From positions 1 to 9,023 of the forward strand of contig CADBRE010000157.1 in NCBI GenBank assembly GCA_902797005.1: a stretch of 9,023 nt of DNA. Reading direction: 5' to 3'. Position 1 is the stretch's first letter. Each line of letters begins with the position of its first letter. Shown here piece after piece: positions 1-6,600 of the stretch. Under the pieces are notes generated by a model, which was not told where the DNA came from, did no database searches, and saw nothing but the letters and a program-made list of their open reading frames with translations. This stretch comes from an uncultured Erysipelotrichaceae bacterium (lineage in GTDB: Bacteria > Bacillota_I > Bacilli_A > RF39 > UBA660). A program made the position numbers and the translations under genes.

Positions 1-28
1 AAACTTGTTATTTAGGTAAGACAATATT

Positions 29-57
29 AAAAAAGGTCCCCTAAAATTTTGGAGACC
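29..57 (-). terminator. Rho-independent terminator, minus strand
   Basis: Read on the minus strand, GGTCTCC pairs with GGGGACC (7 bp including one G-U pair) around an A/T loop, and six T residues follow at once. This is a textbook intrinsic terminator for transcripts coming from the right. It lies downstream of the hairpin at 76-106, so it acts as a second stop for the same minus-strand transcripts. Confidence 0.75.
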
Positions 58-75
58 GTATATAAATAAAATACC

Positions 76-106
76 AAAAGTGCTTCAAAATTAAATATTG
101 AAGCAC
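76..106 (-). terminator. Hairpin terminator, minus strand
   Basis: GTGCTTCAA (80-88) and TTGAAGCAC (98-106) form a perfect 9-bp stem with a 9-nt A/T loop. On the minus strand the stem is followed by TTTT, GG and then more T-rich sequence. It probably ends transcription of the MBL gene or of the small frame at 174-266. The T-tract is shorter than that of the next hairpin. Confidence 0.6.
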
Positions 107-173
107 CCCATTTTGAAAATCTTCCGTTTCAATTTTTAAAATTAGTATAAAATGAATATTTATACATTTTATA

Positions 174-266
174 TTATATTAAATAATTAAGCTCTGTTCT
201 ATCATTACTAAAATCAAAAACTTTAGAGTTTTTAAATATATCTTTTAGATTAATGATGTCTTTCAT
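174..266 (-). CDS. 30-codon small ORF, possibly the truncated head of a lost gene
   Basis: ATG at 266 opens a 30-codon frame (MKDIINLKDIFKNSKVFDFS, then ten more residues) ending in TAA at 174. GAAGG sits about 10 nt upstream as a weak ribosome binding site. The composition is protein-like (hydrophobic and charged residues alternating, no low complexity), but I recognise no family. In another frame just upstream, a short stretch ending KAAMISYLKAA-stop terminates 2 nt before this ATG, which looks like a normal operon junction between two genes. I infer either a real small protein or the fused edges of two deleted genes. The rest of 107-308 is A/T-rich spacer in which I see only a weak TTGAAA/TTTCAA dyad (113-132). 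Confidence 0.25.
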   Translation of the reverse strand: MKDIINLKDIFKNSKVFDFSNDRTELNYLI

Positions 267-308
267 GACTATGCCGCCTTCAAATAACTAATCATTGCAG
301 CTTTTTAC

Positions 309-1028
309 TTATCCTTTTAGAACCTCTACAACATTAAACCCATAGTCTAAAGCAACTTTAATGCAATTATCATCATTAACATGCATGCAATAAACTTTGT
401 GTATTAGCTCCTCTGGAATCGCAGCTTTTAAAGTATCAATGTTTAGATGAACATTACCCGGATAATTTGCAGTTGTAGTATCAACATATAGCTTATCTAT
501 TAATTGATTGCCTGTTATTAAAGTTCTAATTATATTTGCTTCCCTAGTATCACCAGAATAGTAAACAATTCCTTTTTCTGTATCAAAGATTATTCCATAA
601 CAATTTAGTCCATCTTTATGCTTTGTTTCTATAAATCTAATACTATTAAATAGTTTATATTTGTTATCATAGTCTCTTTCATTTTTATATTCATACATCT
701 CACTCGAACAGTCAAAACAACTCAGTATATTTTCAATACTAGATAAATATCTTGGCTCCATAGGCAAAATTATATTCAATTTCTTATTAAGAGCATAGTA
801 AACATAACTAACAAGGCTACCTAAACTACCTATATGATCAGAATGCGTATGAGTAATCATTAGATTTACTTTAGTAACATTGCTTAGTAAGTCATTCTCA
901 ATTAATTTTTCAAATACACTTTCCCCACAGTCAATTAAAAATATTTCAACATTATCTATAAAATATGCAGAGTTATTTCCTTCCTTCGGATTAAATGCAG
1001 CTCCTCTTCCTAAAAATATTAGTTCCAT
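309..1028 (-). CDS. MBL-fold metallo-hydrolase (RNase Z/phosphodiesterase-like)
   Basis: A 239-residue soluble protein with the full metallo-beta-lactamase metal-site set: HTHSDH at residues 60-65 (His60, His62, Asp64, His65), His137 in KHKDG, Asp160 in YYSGDT and His216 in CMHVND. These are the ligands expected for two divalent metals, usually Zn. The N-terminus (LGRGAAFNPKEGNNSAYF) is typical of RNase Z-like and related phosphodiesterases. There is no room for the long exosite arm of true tRNase Z, so that enzyme is unlikely; the substrate is probably a phosphodiester or another small ester. There is no signal peptide, so it should be cytoplasmic. AAGGAGG lies 4 nt before ATG 1028. The gene follows the radical SAM gene by 51 nt but has its own strong promoter, so it need not depend on readthrough. 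Confidence 0.9.
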   Translation of the reverse strand: MELIFLGRGAAFNPKEGNNSAYFIDNVEIFLIDCGESVFEKLIENDLLSNVTKVNLMITHTHSDHIGSLGSLVSYVYYALNKKLNIILPMEPRYLSSIENILSCFDCSSEMYEYKNERDYDNKYKLFNSIRFIETKHKDGLNCYGIIFDTEKGIVYYSGDTREANIIRTLITGNQLIDKLYVDTTTANYPGNVHLNIDTLKAAIPEELIHKVYCMHVNDDNCIKVALDYGFNVVEVLKG

Positions 1029-1048
1029 TTTTCCTCCTTTATAATCAT

Positions 1049-1078
1049 ATTATAACGTTTATTACTTACTCTTATCAA
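1049..1078 (-). promoter_or_regulatory. Promoter of the MBL hydrolase gene
   Basis: On the minus strand, TTGATA (1078-1073) and TATAAT (1054-1049) are separated by 18 bp, close to the sigma-A consensus. The -35 begins two bases after the radical SAM stop codon. The inferred start site is only about 13 nt upstream of ATG 1028, so the leader is little more than the Shine-Dalgarno sequence. Confidence 0.65.
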
Positions 1079-1079
1079 A

Positions 1080-2096
1080 CTAAAGACTAAGAGTCCTATA
1101 TAATGTTTGTTCTTCAAATATTTGATGTTCTTCTCTCCATCTTTCATACTCTTCTTTTTCTTCGCGTGTTTCATTTTCTTCTTGATAAAAATGTTTAGTA
1201 AACTCACCACAAGAAGCGCCTATTTCTTTACCTGGAGGAGCATATCTTTTAACTCTTAAACCCGGTATTTTTTCAATTAAGTATTTAATCCACGCATTTT
1301 CTTTATCACTTATTTCTAAATCTTCTTTTGGATTAAATCTTATAAATTTAATTGAAATATTATATTCTTTTAAAAGATTAGTTAATGCATGTAAATCTTC
1401 TATACTATCATTAACATCTTTTATTAATGTATAGTGTATTTCCACCGGATCATTAGTTCTATGAAAAGAAGTGTATACCTTCATTATTTCATTATTGCTT
1501 TGTACAAGTTCTCTATATCTAGCTAAATAAGAAAGAGCTTCTTTATTTGTTACAAATGTACTTGGTATAAGTTTTTTTCTATTTAAATCTATAGGCGTAT
1601 GCATTGAATAGTGTACTTTAAGAGGAATATTTTTTTCATTTACTATTTCCATTAGTTTAGTCATCTTTTTATTGGGCATCATTGTTGCTAATGCATAGCT
1701 TATATCCTTATATCCTAGTATTCTTTTTATAATTTCCTCATTTTCATGTACATCTTCTATTAGTTTTAAATTCATAAGTGGATCTCCAACACCCATAAAG
1801 GATATTAATAGTTTATCCTTATTAGTTCTTCTCTTTCCATTACTCATTAGAGTTACACATAGACACTTCAAAAAGTCATCTACTTCTATTTGACTCATTG
1901 GTCTACTCATTTTGTCATTTGTTAGATGGCACATCTTACACCCTAAATTACAATAGTTATGAGTAGGTGCGCATACAACATCCATGTTTTCCTTATTATT
2001 TAATAATGTCATTTCTATTATATTTTTACTTTCTTTTTCAAAAACTGTTTTCACTGAACTGTCAGTATAGTCTTTAAATGTTCCTATTATTTTCAT
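1080..2096 (-). CDS. Radical SAM protein, RlmN/Cfr-like, lacking the N-terminal domain
   Basis: A 338-residue protein. Cys49, Cys53 and Cys56 in CNLGCKMC form the CxxxCxxC site for the 4Fe-4S cluster that reduces S-adenosylmethionine. Features shared with RlmN/Cfr RNA C-methyltransferases are a cysteine seven residues before the cluster (Cys42, equivalent to RlmN Cys118), MGVGDPLMN (residues 101-109) in place of GMGEPLLN, HYSMHTP then KLIPST (162-180), LIKDVNDS (224-231), and ASCGEF with Cys296, equivalent to the methyl-carrying cysteine near the RlmN C-terminus. RlmN has roughly 100 residues before its cluster; this protein has 48, so the N-terminal accessory domain is missing. A highly charged tail of about 40 residues follows Cys296. 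A methyl-transfer reaction on RNA is likely, but the substrate is unknown. AAGGAG lies 9 nt before ATG 2096. The LysR gene is upstream on the same strand. Confidence 0.85.
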   Translation of the reverse strand: MKIIGTFKDYTDSSVKTVFEKESKNIIEMTLLNNKENMDVVCAPTHNYCNLGCKMCHLTNDKMSRPMSQIEVDDFLKCLCVTLMSNGKRRTNKDKLLISFMGVGDPLMNLKLIEDVHENEEIIKRILGYKDISYALATMMPNKKMTKLMEIVNEKNIPLKVHYSMHTPIDLNRKKLIPSTFVTNKEALSYLARYRELVQSNNEIMKVYTSFHRTNDPVEIHYTLIKDVNDSIEDLHALTNLLKEYNISIKFIRFNPKEDLEISDKENAWIKYLIEKIPGLRVKRYAPPGKEIGASCGEFTKHFYQEENETREEKEEYERWREEHQIFEEQTLYRTLSL

Positions 2097-2121
2097 TTTA
2101 TCTTACTCCTTATGTTTACAT

Positions 2122-2149
2122 TTTATAGCAGTAATACATCTTTTACAAA
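2122..2149 (-). promoter_or_regulatory. Candidate promoter of the radical SAM gene
   Basis: An extended -10, TGC followed by TATAAA (2130-2122), is preceded after 16 bp by TTTGTA (2149-2144) as a weak -35. The inferred start site near 2115 lies about 19 nt before ATG 2096. A weak -35 combined with an extended -10 fits a promoter that needs an activator; a LysR-box-like dyad lies upstream. Confidence 0.5.
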
Positions 2150-2169
2150 TATCATATTTTCACAAGAGG

Positions 2170-2186
2170 TATAACTAAAAGTTATA
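2170..2186. promoter_or_regulatory. Candidate LysR-type operator (T-N11-A dyad)
   Basis: TATAACT and AGTTATA form a perfect 7-bp dyad around a 3-nt centre, with the T-N11-A geometry of LysR-type regulator boxes (T2172, A2184). The centre at 2178 is about 63 bp upstream of the inferred radical SAM start site. The primary LysR-family recognition site is usually near -65. It lies directly downstream of the LysR terminator. The caveat is that A/T-rich dyads arise easily by chance in this genome. Confidence 0.45.
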
Positions 2187-2187
2187 G

Positions 2188-2211
2188 AAAAAAACTACAT
2201 TTCAATGTAGT
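2188..2211 (-). terminator. Terminator of the LysR gene, containing its stop codon
   Basis: On the minus strand, ACTACAT-TGAA-ATGTAGT forms a 7-bp stem with a 4-nt loop, followed by six more T residues (2193-2188). The LysR stop codon TAG (2197-2195) lies inside the right arm. It separates LysR transcripts from the radical SAM transcript, which then needs its own promoter. Confidence 0.7.
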
Positions 2212-3085
2212 CCTTAATGAATCTTTTAGGTGCGGTTGTTAAATAATGTTTATTATACACAATATTTATGCCTACTTTCGGAAGTGTTTCTTCTAGATTT
2301 AATACTTCAATATCACTATCTTGAAATGCCAGATTTTCAATTACATACCCTATTCCTAAATCTCTTTTAACAGCAGCAATTATCATTTCACTTGTATGAA
2401 TATTTAAAACATTTTCAATTGTTACATTATTTTCCCTAAGTAATGCATCTAAGTCATTTCTATTGGCAGTAGAAGATATTGGTAAAATTAGTGGCAGCTT
2501 TTCCAAATCCTTTAACCTGTTTACTTTAGATATGTCTATTTTAGTATCTTTTTTTACTATAAACTTATAATTAACTTCAGCAAGTTTACTGACAGTAATA
2601 TCTTTATTTAAATCAACATTTATTGGAGAAGTATCTATTACAAAATCAACTTTATGCGTATCAAGTAGATTTAACAAGTTACTAGTTGAGCCGGTTATAA
2701 TAGTTATTTCTATCTTAGGAAAGTGTTTATGAAAATCTATTATCTTGTCAAACAGGAAGAACGAACCCACATTAGAAGGCATTCCAATTGATAGCTTACC
2801 TCTTTCTAAAGCATCAGTTTCAAGCATATTTCTTTCAGCTACAACTAAGTTGTTATATGACTTTTCTACAAAGTATAAAAGCTCTTTACCACGGTCAGTT
2901 AACCTTACTCCACTATTTTCTCTATAAAATAGTTTTACACCTAGCTCTTCTTCTAACTTTTTTATAGACTTACTAATTGCAGGCTGTGAAGTATAGCCTT
3001 CTTCTGCAGCTTTAGAAAAACTTCCACATTTAGCCACATCATAAAATGTTTTATATAAGTTTAAATTAATATTAGTTTTGTACAT
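2195..3085 (-). CDS. LysR-family transcriptional regulator
   Basis: The N-terminal winged helix-turn-helix (residues about 6-65) is classic LysR: YDVAKCGSFSKAAEEGYTSQ, then PAISKSIKKLEEELGVKLF and VRLTDRGKELL. It is followed by a linker helix and a periplasmic-binding-like effector domain (about 90-296), which begins GKLSIGMPSNVGSFF and contains GIGYVIENLA. At 296 residues it has normal family length. I start it at ATG 3085 because AGGGAG is 9 nt upstream; the earlier ATG at 3091 would leave only 3 nt. LysR proteins are effector-dependent DNA-binding activators or repressors; the inducer cannot be read from the sequence. The likely target is the radical SAM gene directly downstream, because of the dyad at 2170-2186. 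The divergent plus-strand neighbour looks degraded, so the usual divergent-target arrangement probably does not apply. Confidence 0.93.
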   Translation of the reverse strand: MYKTNINLNLYKTFYDVAKCGSFSKAAEEGYTSQPAISKSIKKLEEELGVKLFYRENSGVRLTDRGKELLYFVEKSYNNLVVAERNMLETDALERGKLSIGMPSNVGSFFLFDKIIDFHKHFPKIEITIITGSTSNLLNLLDTHKVDFVIDTSPINVDLNKDITVSKLAEVNYKFIVKKDTKIDISKVNRLKDLEKLPLILPISSTANRNDLDALLRENNVTIENVLNIHTSEMIIAAVKRDLGIGYVIENLAFQDSDIEVLNLEETLPKVGINIVYNKHYLTTAPKRFIKDYIEM

Positions 3086-3111
3086 ACACATGCTCTCCCT
3101 AATTGATTATT

Positions 3112-3140
3112 ATTATAGCACCTTTATACCCTTTAATAAA
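3112..3140 (-). promoter_or_regulatory. Promoter of the LysR gene
   Basis: The extended -10 TGC-TATAAT (3120-3112) follows a weak -35 TTTATT (3140-3135) by 17 bp. A short TATA-N7-TATA dyad spans the region before and over the -10 and could allow autoregulation, but it is too A/T-rich to weigh heavily. The -35 overlaps the left edge of the SocA-like gene remnant. Confidence 0.55.
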
Positions 3141-3562
3141 TACAAAACAAAAAACAAATAAAAACTAAACTGTTAAAAGAAATGTTTTATGCCGATTTTC
3201 TTTGTTATAAAAGCACAGGAGTTTCAATTACTGGATTAGAATATTCTAAAATCAACTTAGGGCCTGTACCATACGAATATGAAAGTATTATAAACAAATA
3301 TGCTAAAGAAGGGAAAATATCATATAAAATTAAAATAAAAGGTGAATATGAAAGACATAAGATCAAGAGCCTAATAGTTTTTAATGAAAATTTGTTCAAT
3401 AGTAAAGAATTACAAATTATCAATAATGTTAAAAACTATTTTAAAGATTATAAATCTAAAGACATTTTGAATTATGTACATAAAGAAAAAGTATTTACCG
3501 AAATAAACTTTTATCAAAATATTAGTTACGATTATGCTTTTGATATAAATGATTTAGTATAG
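3140..3562 (+). pseudogene. SocA-like / DUF4065 (Panacea) antitoxin domain, 5'-truncated
   Basis: An ATG at 3182 gives 126 residues with DUF4065 hallmarks: FYADFLCYKSTGVSITGLEY followed by LGPVPYEYESI. The family belongs to toxin-antitoxin and phage-related modules, where the domain often follows a zinc-finger/HTH segment. The open frame continues upstream of the ATG to a TAA at 3137, and the residues there (KTKLLKE directly before MFYADF) fit the usual start of this domain (KLNKLLYYADF-like, from memory). The domain therefore begins before the only ATG, and no Shine-Dalgarno precedes 3182 (AAAAGAA only). I infer that the 5' part was lost, leaving a remnant beside the LysR promoter. Alternatively, a short protein is made from ATG 3182. 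No toxin partner is visible. It ends at TAG 3560-3562, next to a strong hairpin. Confidence 0.65.
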
Positions 3563-3600
3563 TAAAGTAAAGGCAAGCTATTAAGCTTGCCTTTACTTTA
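3563..3600. terminator. Bidirectional terminator between convergent genes
   Basis: A perfect 17-bp inverted repeat (arms 3563-3579 and 3584-3600, 4-nt loop ATTA) has a GC-richer core, GGCAAGC/GCTTGCC, flanked by A-rich and T-rich arm ends. It can therefore work in both directions. It starts right after the SocA-like stop, and its right end contains the TAA of the MMPL gene (3600-3598). Confidence 0.8.
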
Positions 3601-6600
3601 TTTAAAAAGATTCTTAATTCTTTGCCATAGAGATAACTTTACTTCTTTAGTTTCCTTTATATTTTCTTCTTTTTCTAGTTTTTTGCCCTCAATATTTAAT
3701 ATAAACTTAGTTGATCCATTTGTTTTGATTCCACTTGCAAATTCATTATATCCGTTACTATAATTCATTAATGCTTTAGCTTTTACTGATGCATCCTTTA
3801 AATTATTATTTACCATATTTGTAAGAGGAGCGATTCCTTCTTCATTATATTTAACTATGCCATTAATTAACTCTTCTATTCCATTATCTAGTTTGCTTAC
3901 TCCTTCATATAAAAGAGTAAGTGAAGTTTTAGTTTCATTAAGAATAGTCTCTTTTACTAAATTAGCCACTTCAGGGGCTAGTGCAGTACTAACATCTGAA
4001 GCTGTTTGTATAGCCGTTTGTTCTAAAACATTTACTGCAACTTGTTTACTAACATTTTCAGCCACATAACTACTTGTTTTTAATGCAAGTGTTACAAACT
4101 CACTAGTAAGAACATCCTTATAGGTATTAATTACACTTAAGTTATATCCCTGCATGGTTAATGCTGTACAAGCTCCATTCATCCCTTGAAGGCAACCACC
4201 ATAATAAGTGAGATTAGTCTCTCCACCTAAATACAAAGCAAGCATTTTAGTTACTGATGAAGTTACATATTCTTTTATATTTTCATCTTCTGTATTTAAA
4301 GAAGTTTTAACTTCATTCCAAGTTTTATTAGCTACAGCTGTTTTGTATTCGCTCGTTAACTGTTGTTTAACACCATTAACTGTCTTAGTCTTTATAGCTT
4401 CGACTTGTTCATCATTAAGTGCTGGACTAGTAGTATCTATTCCTTTTAAAGATGCTCCTAAGGTAGATTTAATCTGACTACTTCCTGCCTTAATCTCTTT
4501 AGCACCATTCTCTATTTTTTCCATATTTTCTTTCAAAACATCAGCACTAGTATATAAGTTTTCTAGTTTATTAAATATACTTAAGTCATTAGCTTCTACA
4601 AGTTTAGGTGTTACTACTGAATAGATACTTTCTAGTTCAAAACTTTCTGTATCAAAACTTATAGTAATAGTATCGCTGCCTTTAAGTTCACTTAATCTTA
4701 GACTTTCCCACATACCAGGAAGTGCTAAAGCTACAACTATATTCTTGTTTCCATTATTAATAACTTTACCATTAGTCACTTCTACATTTTGAACATTCCC
4801 ATCTAATATAGTTCCAGTAGTAACAATAAATGGTGTATATAGAATATCACTTTTACCATTAACATAAGCAAAGTGTTTGTCTAAATTAGTGTAAATAAGT
4901 TTAATAGTAACTCTTCCTTGTTTACCTAAAATACTATTTAAAGCTTTTTCTTCTCCGTCTAAATAATAAATAGTTTTCACTCTGACAGGTAATTCCTTAT
5001 CTGTTTTTCCTTGATATAGAATATCTTTACCCCGTGCATTCCAAAATAATTTAGAATCTTCTTTCTTGTAGGTACTATCGTTTCCAATATTTATTATATC
5101 AGTTAATAAAGTATTATCTTCTAAGGTTTCTAATCCCTTTATATTCTTAACTTCTTCATTAACTATCACACTTTTGACACTACCATCAGCATTTAATGAA
5201 GCATAAACAGTTTCATTTTTTTCAAGTGCCTTTGCATTAAGTGGAATAGCTAAAATAAGTAATAATCCTAATGTTTTAACTACTTTTTTATTCATTTTCT
5301 TTTCCTCCCTCATAGTAGTTTTTAATATTATCTTATCAAATATAAGTAAAATTGATGGCAAGCTTAAACAAACTATTAGCATACTTATTAATGCACCTCT
5401 TGCAATCAAGTTACATATTGCACCTATCATTTCTATTTTTGAATAAATACCTACACCAAATGTTGCGGCAAAGAAGCACATACCACTTACAAATATTGAA
5501 GTTCCTGAATAGTTTAGAGCTTCTTTCATAGCTTCTTCTTTATTTAAGCCACTTCTTCTATTTGATAAATAAGTTGTTGTAAGTAAAATAGCGTAGTCTA
5601 TAGTCGCACCTAACTGGATGGTACCAAGTACTATAGGTGCGATAAATGGAAGTACACTTCCTGAAAAATAAGAAACTGACATGTTGGTAAATATAGCCGT
5701 TTCTATTGCTATTATAAGTAAGAAAGGTAAACTTACTGATCTAAGTACAAAAAACAAGATTATAAATATACATACTACTGACCAAATATTTACATTTTGA
5801 AAATCAGTATCACTTGTTTTAATTAAGTCTTTAGTAAGAGGGCCTTCTCCGGCTAATATCCCTTTAGAATCATACTTTTTAATAATCTTTTCTAATATAT
5901 CACTTTGGTTATTTAATTCATCTGTTGCTGTTCTATAAAGGCTATTAATCATTATAACTTGATACTTATCATTATTAAGCATATTTAATTCATCACTATT
6001 AAGTGCATTGGTTATTCCTAGCTTTTTTAGTTCATTTACTGAAAGCACAAAATCTATTCCATCTACATTTTCTATTTCTTTTACAAGTGATGAAACTTCA
6101 TCAGTCTTTAAGCTTTTATCTATAATTACCATTTCTAAACTAACTATGTTAAACTCTTCTTCTAACTTTTTATTAGTTTTTATACTTTCTAGTGTTTCAG
6201 GAAGTGACTTATCAAGCTTATAATAAACATCAACTTTAGAATTAGCTAAGTATGAAATAGGCAGAATTATTACGAATATGATAAATAATGCTACATGATG
6301 TTTAATTACAAACTCATTTAATCTTTTAAACTTAGGAATTATCTCTTTGTGTTTAGTCTTTTCGATTAAATTATCAAGTACAAGTAATAAGCTTGGGAAT
6401 AAAGTAAGCACTGTTATTACTCCAAGTAATACTCCCTTAGCCATTACAATTCCTAAATCCTTACCTAAAGTAAGCTGCATAGCACATAAAACTAGAAATC
6501 CTGCAATTGTTGTTAGTGAAGAACCTGCAACAGATGTAAATGTTTCTTTAATTGCTAAACTCATAGCTTTTTCTTTATCCATTTCATTTTTCTTTTTCTC

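Noticed and set aside
29..132. Repeated hairpins considered as a CRISPR-like or REP-like array
   Set aside because: The hairpins differ in sequence, and two have the T-tracts of ordinary minus-strand terminators.
309..1028. Calling the MBL protein tRNase Z (rnz)
   Set aside because: It is shorter than usual and has no exosite arm between the HxHxDH motif and His137.
1019..1210. Minus-strand 63-codon frame overlapping the end of the radical SAM gene
   Set aside because: Lys-rich out-of-frame read of the charged C-terminal tail region; it overlaps two better genes and the MBL promoter.
1080..2096. Calling the radical SAM gene rlmN or cfr
   Set aside because: The mechanistic cysteines match, but the N-terminal domain is absent and the motifs diverge, so neither gene name nor antibiotic resistance can be claimed.
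2745..2927. Plus-strand 60-codon frame
   Set aside because: Antisense to the LysR effector and linker regions, with no ribosome binding site or family features.
3205..3423. Minus-strand 72-codon hydrophobic frame
   Set aside because: It looks like a small membrane protein, but it is the mirror of the Lys/Tyr-rich SocA-like frame, whose motifs are convincing.
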